DNA from: Clostridium intestinale DSM 6191
Lineage (GTDB): Bacteria > Bacillota > Clostridia > Clostridiales > Clostridiaceae
Reading direction: 5' to 3'
DNA length: 64,000 nucleotides
Assembly (NCBI RefSeq): GCF_900130055.1
Contig: NZ_FQXU01000015.1
Location: forward strand, 1 to 64,000
The position numbers and the translations under genes are program-made. Below, piece after piece: positions 17,442 through 27,615 of the stretch (its first letter is position 1; each line of letters begins with the position of its first letter). The notes under the pieces were generated by a model. It saw nothing but the letters and a program-made list of their open reading frames with translations. It was not told the origin of the DNA and searched no databases.

Positions 17442-18173
17442 ATGAAATTAGATGATAGTAACTCAGCTGCTCCTATGTATTGGCAATTAAAAGAAATTTT
17501 AAAAGAAAAAATTAGAGATAAAAATTACAAAGTAGGAGATAAACTTCCTACAGAATTAGAGCTTAAGGAAGAATTTAATATAAGTAGATCAACAGTAAGG
17601 CAAGCTTTTGATGAACTTTCAAAAGAAGGATACATTGAAAGAAAAAGAGGAAGAGGTACAGTTATTAGAAGGAAGTTTATTAAACAGATAGAAAAGGTAA
17701 TAGATTTGAAAGAAGATATTAGTGAGAGAAGACAAGAGGGAATTCATTATAGAAGAGTTGAAGTTTCTAGTGTTAACATAGATGAGAATATTGCAGGAAA
17801 GATGAAGCTGAAAATAGGGGATGAAGTTAGGAAAGTAACGGTTAAGCTATCTTTTGGAGAAACACCAATCGCTTATTTTGAGACTTATTTAATAAAAGAA
17901 CTAAAATTTCCAGATGAATTTTTGGGATTTAAAGAGGGATTATACAGCGAGCTTAAAAGTTGCAATGATCTAACTTTAGGAATGAAAATAGAGACACTTG
18001 AAGTTACAAATAAGAATAAGGAAATAAACAATATTTTAGGGGTTAATAAAGATGAACCGCTAGTAAAAACAACTAGAACTGGATACGATAGCGAAGGAGG
18101 AATATTTGAATATACAATTAATTATTCTGTTATGGATAAATATAATCTTTATATAGAGACAAAGTTTTGTTAG
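17442..18173 (+). CDS. GntR/HutC-family transcriptional regulator with UTRA domain
   Basis: A 243-residue regulator. Residues about 8-75 form the GntR winged helix (YWQLKEILKEKI, LPTELELKEEFNISRSTVRQAFDELSKEGYIERKRGRGT). Residues about 95-240 form the UTRA effector domain, which in this family binds phosphorylated sugars or related small molecules. It is followed after 104 bases by a ROK kinase with its own putative promoter, so the regulator may control that sugar-kinase step and possibly the 6-phospho-beta-glucosidases downstream (inference). The palindrome at 17349-17382 is its likely own operator. AGGAGG lies 12 bases before the start. Confidence 0.92.
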   Translation: MKLDDSNSAAPMYWQLKEILKEKIRDKNYKVGDKLPTELELKEEFNISRSTVRQAFDELSKEGYIERKRGRGTVIRRKFIKQIEKVIDLKEDISERRQEGIHYRRVEVSSVNIDENIAGKMKLKIGDEVRKVTVKLSFGETPIAYFETYLIKELKFPDEFLGFKEGLYSELKSCNDLTLGMKIETLEVTNKNKEINNILGVNKDEPLVKTTRTGYDSEGGIFEYTINYSVMDKYNLYIETKFC

Positions 18174-18196
18174 TATAAAAGTTTTAAATGAAGTCA

Positions 18197-18259
18197 TTGA
18201 GAGTAATGGCGAAGATTTAGTATAATATGTACATTGATAGATAAATAAAAAGTACATTG
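18197..18259 (+). promoter_or_regulatory. Putative ROK kinase promoter with GTACATTG repeats
   Basis: TTGAGA (18197-18202), an 18-base spacer and TATAAT (18221-18226). GTACATTG occurs twice downstream, at 18229-18236 and 18252-18259, 23 bases apart, in the position of a repressor site. Confidence 0.5.
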
Positions 18260-18277
18260 TATAAAGAAGGAGAACTT

Positions 18278-19162
18278 ATGAGTAAGATATTAGTTATGGA
18301 CATTGGGGGATCCGCTACAAAGACTGCTATTATAGAAAATAATGAGATAGTAGATAGAGATAAAATACCAACATCCACACAATCATTAGAGGAATTTGTG
18401 GATAACATTGACAAAGTTGTTAATAAAGTAAAGCCAACAGGAATAGCAATAAGTATACCTGGGTTAGTTAACTCTAAAACTGGACTTATGAAGCATGGAG
18501 GATCTTTAAGTTTTATTAAAGACTTTAATATGAAAACTTTCTTGCAAGAAAGATATAAGGTGAAGATAGCTATAGAAAATGACGGTAAGTGTGCTGCACT
18601 TGGAGAGTTATATAAGGGGAAACTTCAAGGCTGTGAAGATGGTGTAGTAATAGTTATTGGAACAGGAATTGGTGGAGGAATAATTGCTAATGGAAAACTA
18701 TTAAAAGGAGAGCATTTATCCGCAGGAGAGTTCTCATTTGTAAGAACTAATGATGAAAACCCAGAAAACTTCAGAAATGCATGGGGTGCTAAGGGAAGCA
18801 GTGTAGGTCTTGTTAAAAGGGTGAAGTTAGCTAAGGGAATCGAAGGTGAATTTGATGGAATTGACTTATTTAAGTTAATTGAAGAAGAGGATGAAATTGC
18901 TGTAGAGGCTTTTAATAGCTTTTGTAAAAAAATTGCTGTACAAATAGTAAATATTCAAGTTATTTTAGACCCTAAGAAGATTATTATTGGTGGGGGAATT
19001 AGTGCTCAAAAAATTCTAACTGAAAAGATACAAGCTATTGCAACTGAGTTAAATACAATACCAGGAATGTATACTCCGGAGATTATAGTAGAGCAAAGTG
19101 AATTAGGTAATGATGCTAATATTTATGGAGCGTATTATAACTATATACAAGAGGAACTTTGA
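18278..19162 (+). CDS. ROK-family sugar kinase (glucokinase-like)
   Basis: A 294-residue ROK protein. The start at 18278 has AAGGAG at 18267-18272; a longer frame from 18257 lacks a site. Visible motifs are the phosphate-binding DIGGSATKTAI at the N-terminus, the END active-site region (AIENDGKCAALGE) and VIGTGIGGGII. The CxCGxxGC zinc motif found in many ROK glucokinases and repressors is absent; the region reads GEHLSAGEFSFVRTNDENP. No helix-turn-helix precedes it, so it is an enzyme, not a ROK repressor. It probably phosphorylates glucose, or an N-acetyl amino sugar, released from imported oligosaccharides. Confidence 0.85.
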   Translation: MSKILVMDIGGSATKTAIIENNEIVDRDKIPTSTQSLEEFVDNIDKVVNKVKPTGIAISIPGLVNSKTGLMKHGGSLSFIKDFNMKTFLQERYKVKIAIENDGKCAALGELYKGKLQGCEDGVVIVIGTGIGGGIIANGKLLKGEHLSAGEFSFVRTNDENPENFRNAWGAKGSSVGLVKRVKLAKGIEGEFDGIDLFKLIEEEDEIAVEAFNSFCKKIAVQIVNIQVILDPKKIIIGGGISAQKILTEKIQAIATELNTIPGMYTPEIIVEQSELGNDANIYGAYYNYIQEEL

Positions 19163-19171
19163 TATTGGGAG

Positions 19172-19206
19172 GTGATGAAAATTCATTTGGATTTTCATCA
19201 CTTTTC
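19172..19206 (+). terminator. Terminator after the ROK kinase gene
   Basis: An 11-bp perfect stem (19172-19182 with 19191-19201), 8-base loop, then TTTTCT, 9 bases after the stop. Confidence 0.82.
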
Positions 19207-19391
19207 TATTTTCAAAATATGAGAATCAATTGACTTAGAGCTAACTTCAACATTTAGAATATATTTTACATGGAGTTAAATTTTAATTGGATAGTAGAAG
19301 AAATTCTTTATTTCTAGGAGAATAATATCATAGATCTATAATTAAAGTTATATAAATAAGGTGAGGATATTTTAACTAGGGAGCGAAGAGT

Positions 19392-19490
19392 ATGAAGTCA
19401 GTACTTTTTAAATTAGTAAAGCATTTACTACAAAGTTTATTAATGTTAGCTATGTGTGTGGTACTAATGTTACTGTATCTTTTTCTGTAA
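19392..19490 (+). CDS. Small hydrophobic membrane peptide (32 residues)
   Basis: A short frame with ATG at 19392, an AGGGAG site at 19377-19382 and TAA at 19488-19490, followed at once by a terminator-like hairpin. The product starts MKSVLFKLVKHLLQ, with basic residues, and continues as one leucine- and methionine-rich hydrophobic helix, so it should insert in the membrane. I do not recognise a family. Sizes and shape like this occur among type I toxins, KdpF-like subunits and regulatory micropeptides; none can be chosen. Ribosome binding site, frame and dedicated terminator together argue for a real gene. Confidence 0.5.
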   Translation: MKSVLFKLVKHLLQSLLMLAMCVVLMLLYLFL

Positions 19491-19517
19491 AGGGGGGTGA
19501 AGAGACATCTCCTTTTT
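19489..19517 (+). terminator. Terminator after the small membrane peptide
   Basis: An A/G-rich left arm (AAAGGGGGGTG) pairs with CATCTCCTTT with one bulge and two G-T wobbles, ending in seven T. Confidence 0.6.
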
Positions 19518-19532
19518 TTATTACACAATCGT

Positions 19533-19574
19533 AAAAACTCCAATCCATGGAATTAAATATGGATTGGAGTTTTT
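19533..19574 (-). terminator. Terminator of the minus-strand ferredoxin gene
   Basis: A perfect 16-bp stem (19533-19548 with 19559-19574) with A/T tracts on both sides. It lies just past the stop of the minus-strand gene and would also serve the + strand. Confidence 0.9.
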
Positions 19575-19578
19575 TATA

Positions 19579-20325
19579 TTATTTACATTCTAAATAATAT
19601 CTTGGTTTACCTTGAGTTTTGTTTTTATATTCAATCGCTAATGTTGGACAACCTGAGATGCATGCCATGCAATGTGTACAGTTATTTTGCCAGCTGGGTT
19701 TATCTTCTTTCATTTCTATATTATTAAGAGGGCATAATTGAACACATTTTTTACAGCCTATACATTTTTCAGTTGTATAAAATCCCTTTGATTTAACAAA
19801 AAATTTGTAGAAGACCGTATTTACAACACCACTTTTTAATGATGGTTTTGTAGTACGGACAGGAAAAGGTATTTCATCACGAATATCTTCTGCAATCTTA
19901 AGTATTTTTGGCATACTTTTTTGAATTATTTTATCTGCTGTAACTTTATCTGGAGCGTTGTACATAGCTATATAATTCTCAGGCATAACGATATCTGCAA
20001 ATCCCTGTAAGTCAAACCCTTTTACCGTGCATAGCTGTTTTATATAACCTAGTGCATTAGATGTAGATAATCCACAGGTTAGGATAAAATATACTTTATT
20101 GCTTCCTGAAAAATCAACTGATTTTATGAAATCTTCTACTACTTTGGGGATTCTCCAGGCATAAGTAGGGCATACAAAGACAAAGGGTTTGTCTTGTGAG
20201 ACAAGTTGCTTTTGGTTTCCTTGTTTCACAAGCTTATTTATAGAAACAATATCATCTTTTGTTTTTTCTGCAATTATTTTTGCTACATATTGACTGTTTC
20301 CAGTTCCACTAAAAAATAGAATCAT
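19579..20325 (-). CDS. EFR1-type flavodoxin/ferredoxin fusion protein
   Basis: A 248-residue protein read on the minus strand. The start at 20325 is chosen because GAGGTG stands seven bases before it; a GTG three codons earlier overlaps that site. Residues 1 to about 150 form a flavodoxin-like domain with the FMN loop FSGTGNSQY. The C-terminal part carries two 4Fe-4S motifs, CIGCKKCVQLCP and CTHCMACISGCP. Proteins of this EFR1 family are common in clostridia and are thought to move electrons, but their partners are mostly unknown. It is divergent from a TetR-family gene, which probably regulates it (inference). Confidence 0.85.
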   Translation of the reverse strand: MILFFSGTGNSQYVAKIIAEKTKDDIVSINKLVKQGNQKQLVSQDKPFVFVCPTYAWRIPKVVEDFIKSVDFSGSNKVYFILTCGLSTSNALGYIKQLCTVKGFDLQGFADIVMPENYIAMYNAPDKVTADKIIQKSMPKILKIAEDIRDEIPFPVRTTKPSLKSGVVNTVFYKFFVKSKGFYTTEKCIGCKKCVQLCPLNNIEMKEDKPSWQNNCTHCMACISGCPTLAIEYKNKTQGKPRYYLECK

Positions 20326-20362
20326 ACTAATCACCTCAACTTATATGATTTATAAACATGTA

Positions 20363-20391
20363 TTGACTATTGAACATGTGTCTATTATACT
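20363..20391 (+). promoter_or_regulatory. Promoter of the TetR-family gene
   Basis: TTGACT (20363-20368), a 17-base spacer and TATACT (20386-20391). It lies in the divergent region, upstream of the palindrome at 20419-20462. Confidence 0.7.
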
Positions 20392-20418
20392 TTATGATAA
20401 TATTTGTCTCAATCGGCA

Positions 20419-20462
20419 ATTTATCAATAAGTGTTTATATATGAACATTTATCGATAAATTG
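20419..20462 (+). promoter_or_regulatory. 44-bp imperfect palindrome, probable TetR operator
   Basis: The arms AATTTATC...GATAAATT and TGTT...AACA mirror each other across a TATATA-like centre over 44 bases with few mismatches. It lies between the promoter and ribosome binding site of the TetR gene. Confidence 0.65.
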
Positions 20463-20481
20463 TACAGGAAAGGGTGCACTC

Positions 20482-21024
20482 ATGGAAGATAGACGATCAA
20501 TAAAAACGAAGCGAGCTATTCGTAATGCTTTTTTAGAACTTCTAAAAGAAAAAAGTATTAATAGAATTAGCGTTGTTGAAATATCAAAACTTGCGGATCT
20601 AGGGAGAGGAACATTTTATCTTCATTATAAGGATGTTTATGAATTAATGGAACACCTTGAGAATGAGTTAATTCATAATCTAGAGATTTTGTATGATACT
20701 TCTTACCCCTGTGGTAATGCTTCAAATATGCTTAAGTTCACGGGAACAGTAACTGATTATATGGAAGAAAATCGAGAAAGTTTTCTTATACTTACAAGAA
20801 TAGAAAATGGCGGAAGGATACTTGAAAAGATAAAATACTTTTTTAATCAAAAATTAATTTCAAGCGAGGTAGATACTATTACTGAATTAGATAAGGCAGA
20901 AGTTCTTTTTATTGTTTCTGGAGCGTTTGGTATTCTTGAGGCATGGTTAAAAGAAGGAATGAAAATGCCTAGTAAATCAGTATCAGAAATGCTTAATCAT
21001 GTACTTACAAAGTTTGAGTGTTAA
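20482..21024 (+). CDS. TetR/AcrR-family transcriptional regulator
   Basis: A 180-residue regulator. The start at 20482 follows GGAAAGGG (20467-20474); an upstream frame extension from 20431 runs through the palindrome and is not credible. The N-terminal helix-turn-helix is clear (KRAIRNAFLELLKEKSINRISVVEISKLADLGRGTFYLHYKDVYEL). The C-terminal ligand domain resembles the TetR_C_33/YxaF-like group and is not specific. It is divergent from the EFR1 gene, with a shared 150-base control region holding a palindrome. The likely role is autorepression and control of the neighbour. Confidence 0.9.
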   Translation: MEDRRSIKTKRAIRNAFLELLKEKSINRISVVEISKLADLGRGTFYLHYKDVYELMEHLENELIHNLEILYDTSYPCGNASNMLKFTGTVTDYMEENRESFLILTRIENGGRILEKIKYFFNQKLISSEVDTITELDKAEVLFIVSGAFGILEAWLKEGMKMPSKSVSEMLNHVLTKFEC

Positions 21025-21117
21025 TATTTAAAGGAATATTTTTCACTTTTTGAAAATAAATCTTGTCCATTTGTATTAAAATAGAGACATAATCAAATAT
21101 TATTAGATAGAAAATGA

Positions 21118-22557
<1,440 letters not shown>

Positions 22558-22564
22558 TAATATT

Positions 22565-22600
22565 AAAGGTGCTAACACTTAAACCGTGTTTAGCACCTTT
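22565..22600. terminator. Bidirectional terminator between the GH1 and choloylglycine hydrolase-family genes
   Basis: AAAGGTGCTAACAC pairs with GTGTTTAGCACCTTT (one bulge) between two converging stops, with T-rich sequence on both strands. Confidence 0.85.
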
Positions 22601-22603
22601 ATT

Positions 22604-23602
22604 TTATATACTTTCAAATTTACTTGGTCTTATAAGTTTGCCAAGAGAGAAGGGGGATTTGCTTTTTTTATTGTTATCAAAGAGGCTAGCTTTTATTATC
22701 TGATTGTTTTCGTAGGTTTTGAAGTAATACTCACAGGTTTTGGTGTTCATAAAGGATATATATTTTGTGAAATCATAAGTATTTTTATCTGTTATTACAG
22801 TTCCTTTTGGAAGTGCAACGCTGTCTAATATATGAAAACATGTTGATATCACTTCTAAAGGATTTTCTGGAATTTCTAAATGTGTTTTTTGATAAGCCGT
22901 TTTTACAAATCTCTCAGGAGAAGTATAACCTCCAGGTAACATAGATGTTCCTGATGAATGACCAAAAGGTCGTAGTATTATATTACCCCAATATGTTTCG
23001 CTAGTTTGTCTAGGTGATAGGGTTGTATAATTTCTTAAATTAGTCATATGCCATGAGAAATCAGGGCTATTTGCCAAAACCCCAATAGGATTTTCAAATA
23101 TAGTTAGTCCAATCTCCGTTTTTTCTATTACAACACATTTACCGCTTCTATCAGTTGCTATCCAATGTAGAGGAGCTGCTATTTCGGTTATAGGATCTTC
23201 AAACCCTACTATAGATACGTCCCTAAGTATTTCGTAAAGTTCATCTACAGACTTTGCTCTTCCTAATATATAATGAAGAAAACTCATAGAGGCTACAATG
23301 TCGTTCTCTTTTTTTGTATAACGCAAGGGTAAATCATAATTAGCATAACCAGGAAAATATAATGCAGCTGCCGCAAAGCCTTTTTCATTTACTCCATCAA
23401 AAAAATCTAAAAGCCCATCTACTTCCTGACCGATTGCAATAAAGCTATAATAATCCCTAAATTTGCTGGTGTTTAATATATTGTTCCAAGTATAGTTTTT
23501 AGGAATAATATAGATTTCTGGATCAATTATATAAGAGAAGTCCATGTTACGACCTAAATAGTTTTCATTCTGTTTAGATTGTAGAGTTATTGCTGTACAC
23601 AT
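22604..23602 (-). CDS. Choloylglycine hydrolase family protein (bile salt hydrolase / penicillin V acylase)
   Basis: A 332-residue Ntn-hydrolase. The start at 23602 is decided by AAGGAGG just upstream and by the family rule that Cys2 (MCTAI) becomes the N-terminal nucleophile after Met removal. Other expected residues are Arg18 and Asp21 (GRNMDF), Asn178 (LANSPDF) and Arg231 (SPERF). The enzyme cleaves amide bonds of conjugated bile acids or of penicillin V-like acyl amides. At position 82 the sequence has Tyr (ALYFP), the residue reported for Bacillus sphaericus penicillin V acylase, whereas the Clostridium perfringens bile salt hydrolase has Asn. That leans towards acylase-type or N-acyl-homoserine-lactone-type substrates, but is not proof. 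Confidence 0.85.
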   Translation of the reverse strand: MCTAITLQSKQNENYLGRNMDFSYIIDPEIYIIPKNYTWNNILNTSKFRDYYSFIAIGQEVDGLLDFFDGVNEKGFAAAALYFPGYANYDLPLRYTKKENDIVASMSFLHYILGRAKSVDELYEILRDVSIVGFEDPITEIAAPLHWIATDRSGKCVVIEKTEIGLTIFENPIGVLANSPDFSWHMTNLRNYTTLSPRQTSETYWGNIILRPFGHSSGTSMLPGGYTSPERFVKTAYQKTHLEIPENPLEVISTCFHILDSVALPKGTVITDKNTYDFTKYISFMNTKTCEYYFKTYENNQIIKASLFDNNKKSKSPFSLGKLIRPSKFESI

Positions 23603-23680
23603 AAAACCTCCTTTCAAAAATTCGAATGCTTATAATTTAATCATATTCAATTCTAGATGGTGATGTTAAAAAGAATTTTG

Positions 23681-23737
23681 TATTTTGAAATTTCCTTTCA
23701 TATTTTGAAATTAATTAAACTATGTAAAGGATATAAT
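23681..23737 (+). promoter_or_regulatory. Two direct repeats and a -10 element before the second GH1 gene
   Basis: TATTTTGAAATT occurs at 23681-23692 and 23701-23712, start-to-start distance 20. TATAAT follows at 23732-23737. The second copy covers the -35 region. The first GH1 gene has no copy. Confidence 0.45.
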
Positions 23738-23779
23738 AATATTAATAAGATTTTATTTGAAAAATTTAAGGAGGATTAA

Positions 23780-25228
<1,449 letters not shown>

Positions 25229-25248
25229 AATAACACTTTAATGTAAGC

Positions 25249-25285
25249 TGCAAGAATTATTACACAATGATTCTTGCAACTTTTT
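25249..25285 (+). terminator. Terminator after the second GH1 gene
   Basis: A 13-bp stem with one G-T pair (25249-25261 with 25266-25278) and five T nearby. Confidence 0.85.
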
Positions 25286-25365
25286 AGTTTAAATTTAATA
25301 ATTTTATTAGTATAATAGATTATAAATCAAAATAGGGAAATACTAATTTATATAAAATTGTATTT

Positions 25366-25396
25366 AAAGAGTAAGATAAGTATCTTATTCTTTTTC
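25366..25396 (+). promoter_or_regulatory. Terminator-like hairpin in the aguA leader (possible attenuator)
   Basis: AAAGAGTAAGATA (25366-25378) and TATCTTATTCTTT (25381-25393) form a stem with one wobble, followed by a T run, ending only about 10 bases before the aguA ribosome binding site. A TATAAT at 25311-25316 lies upstream, so the hairpin would be in the transcribed leader. Confidence 0.5.
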
Positions 25397-25415
25397 TTTG
25401 AAATGGAGGACAAAT

Positions 25416-26501
25416 ATGTTAAATTCAACGCCAAAAAATGATGGATTTTGGATGCCAGGAGAATTTGAAGAACAAGAAAAATGTTATATGCTTTGGCCAG
25501 AAAGAGGAGATATATGGCATCATAATGCTGAGAATGCTCAAAGAACCTTTGCAGAGGTAGCAAATGCCATAGGCAGATTTCAAGAGATAGTTGTTGGGGT
25601 ATCAAAAGAATATTATGATAAAGCAATAACATTATTGGATAAAAATGTACAGGTAGTAAAGATGTCTCATGACGACTCATGGGCTAGAGATGTTGGACCA
25701 ACTTTTGTTAAAAATGATAAGGATGAAGTTAGAGGAGTGGACTGGAAGTTTAATGCATGGGGAGGACTTGCTGGAGGACTTTATTCTTCATGGGATAATG
25801 ATGATAAGGTTGCTAAGGAAATATTAGAGTTTTCTAGGAAAGAAAGATATAGAACTGAAAACTTTATTTTGGAAGGTGGCTCTATACATGTTGATGGAGA
25901 AGGAACTCTTCTTACGACAAAGCAATGTCTACTTAATAAAAATAGAAACCCTGATTTAACCCAAAGACAGATTGAAAATTACTTAATTGAGTATTTGAAT
26001 GTTGAAAAGATTATATGGCTTGAAGAGGGTTTATTTAATGATGAAACTGATGGTCATATAGATAATATTTGTTGCTTTGCAAGACCAGGAGAGGTTATAC
26101 TATCATGGACTGATGATGAAAAAAGTCCAAACTATAAAATTTGTAGAGACGCTTATGAAGTGTTAACTAAGGAGAAAGATGCTAAAGGTAGAAGTTTAGT
26201 AGTTCATAAATTAATACTTCCACAGCCTATATATTTTACTAATGAAGAAAAAGAAGGGCTCGTGCATTTAGAGGGTACTAGAGAAATAGAATTAGATGAC
26301 CCACTACCAGCTTCCTATGTTAACTTCTTAATATGTAATAAAGCTATTATAATGCCTGTTTTCAATGATGAAAAGGATGAATTAGCTATTAAGACTTTAG
26401 AAAAAATATTCCCAGAAAGAGAGATAGTGCCTGTCTATTCTAGGGAAATTATATTAGGTGGGGGAAATATCCACTGTATAACACAACAACAACCTAAATA
26501 A
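25416..26501 (+). CDS. aguA: Agmatine deiminase
   Basis: A 361-residue enzyme of the guanidino-modifying superfamily, which converts agmatine to N-carbamoylputrescine and ammonia. Visible motifs are the N-terminal GFWMPGEFEEQEKCYMLWPE, DDSWARDVGPTF, GGSIHVDGEGTLL, DGHID and the catalytic Cys354 in GGGNIHCITQQQP, all standard for the family at the usual length. The start at 25416 follows GGAGGA (25405-25410). The next gene, 13 bases downstream, is N-carbamoylputrescine amidase, so the pair makes putrescine from agmatine. The alternative catabolic pathway (putrescine carbamoyltransferase, agmatine/putrescine antiporter, carbamate kinase) is not present here. Confidence 0.96.
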   Translation: MLNSTPKNDGFWMPGEFEEQEKCYMLWPERGDIWHHNAENAQRTFAEVANAIGRFQEIVVGVSKEYYDKAITLLDKNVQVVKMSHDDSWARDVGPTFVKNDKDEVRGVDWKFNAWGGLAGGLYSSWDNDDKVAKEILEFSRKERYRTENFILEGGSIHVDGEGTLLTTKQCLLNKNRNPDLTQRQIENYLIEYLNVEKIIWLEEGLFNDETDGHIDNICCFARPGEVILSWTDDEKSPNYKICRDAYEVLTKEKDAKGRSLVVHKLILPQPIYFTNEEKEGLVHLEGTREIELDDPLPASYVNFLICNKAIIMPVFNDEKDELAIKTLEKIFPEREIVPVYSREIILGGGNIHCITQQQPK

Positions 26502-26514
26502 AGGGAGGATAAAG

Positions 26515-27384
26515 ATGAGAAATGTAACAGTTGGAGCTACTCAGATGAAATGTACAGATGTTGTAGCGGATAACATAAGAAATGGAGAAAGATTAGTAAG
26601 AGAAGCAGTAAAAAAAGGTGCTAATATTGTACTTTTGCAAGAACTTTTTGAAAATCTATATTTTTGCCAAAAGCAAGTTGAAGATTATTTTAAGCTTGCC
26701 AAAACTCTTGAAGATAGTGATGCTGTAAATCACTTTAAAAATTTAGCTAAAGAGCTTCAAGTAGTATTACCTATAAGCTTCTTTGAAAAGAAAAACAACA
26801 TGTACTATAACTCTTTAGTGGTTATAGATGCAGATGGAGAGATTTTAGGAACTTATAGAAAAACTCATATTCCAGATGGACCAGGATATAATGAAAAGTT
26901 CTATTTTTCACCAGGGGATACAGGGTTTAAAGTATTTAAAACAAAATATGGTACTATAGGTATAGGTATATGTTGGGATCAATGGTTCCCAGAAACAGCT
27001 CGTAGTTTAGCATTAATGGGAGCAGAACTTATATTTTATCCAACAGCCATAGGTTCGGAACCATCAAAACCAGAATATGACTCTAGGGATCATTGGCAAA
27101 GAGTTATGCAAGGTCATTCTGCTGCTAATATAGTTCCGGTTATAGCTTCAAATAGAATTGGAACTGAACATATACAAGATTCACAAATAACTTTTTACGG
27201 TTCATCTTTTATAACAAATGAATTTGGGGAAAAAGTTGTGGAAGCTAATAGAGAAGAGGAGACAGTTTTAACTGCAACTTTTGACTTGGATAAAATAGCT
27301 GAAGAAAGAAGCTTCTGGGGAATATTTAGAGATAGAAGACCATCTTTGTATGGTACAATATCAACTAAGGACGGAAGTTTATAA
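26515..27384 (+). CDS. aguB: N-carbamoylputrescine amidase
   Basis: A 289-residue nitrilase-superfamily amidase that hydrolyses N-carbamoylputrescine to putrescine, CO2 and ammonia. The Glu-Lys-Cys triad is visible: Glu43 (LLQELFEN), Lys116 (YRKTHIPDG) and Cys153 (GICWDQWFPE). The last motif and the C-terminal ERSFWGIFRDRRPSLYG match AguB proteins closely. It is translated from GGGAGG thirteen bases after aguA and shares its transcript. Putrescine is needed for growth and for spermidine synthesis, whose genes are not in the window. Confidence 0.96.
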   Translation: MRNVTVGATQMKCTDVVADNIRNGERLVREAVKKGANIVLLQELFENLYFCQKQVEDYFKLAKTLEDSDAVNHFKNLAKELQVVLPISFFEKKNNMYYNSLVVIDADGEILGTYRKTHIPDGPGYNEKFYFSPGDTGFKVFKTKYGTIGIGICWDQWFPETARSLALMGAELIFYPTAIGSEPSKPEYDSRDHWQRVMQGHSAANIVPVIASNRIGTEHIQDSQITFYGSSFITNEFGEKVVEANREEETVLTATFDLDKIAEERSFWGIFRDRRPSLYGTISTKDGSL

Positions 27385-27397
27385 TATTTAGATAAAT

Positions 27398-27437
27398 TAT
27401 AGTGTATGGATACTAATATCTATACACTATATTCTTT
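27398..27437 (+). terminator. Terminator after aguAB
   Basis: A 15-bp stem with one wobble (27398-27412 with 27417-27431), loop CTAA, then a T-rich but interrupted tail. Confidence 0.7.
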
Positions 27438-27615
27438 TAAGAAGACTCTTTATTTTCATTTTGTTTTAGTTAACAAATGACATAAGAGTCATAGTAGTAG
27501 ATAAAAGCATTTAAAAATTCGTTTAATATTACAAAATAACAAAATATAATTGGTTTGCTGTACCATTGTGAATTTATATGAAACCTATAAAATAATAAAT
27601 AAGAGGTGAATTATA

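Noticed and set aside
18278-19162. ROK gene as a damaged glucokinase because the zinc motif is missing
   Set aside because: The frame is intact and the phosphate and active-site motifs are present; many ROK kinases lack the cysteine cluster.
22586-22828. + strand frame of 80 codons at 22.6 kb
   Set aside because: It runs antisense through the end of the choloylglycine hydrolase-family gene and begins in the bidirectional terminator.
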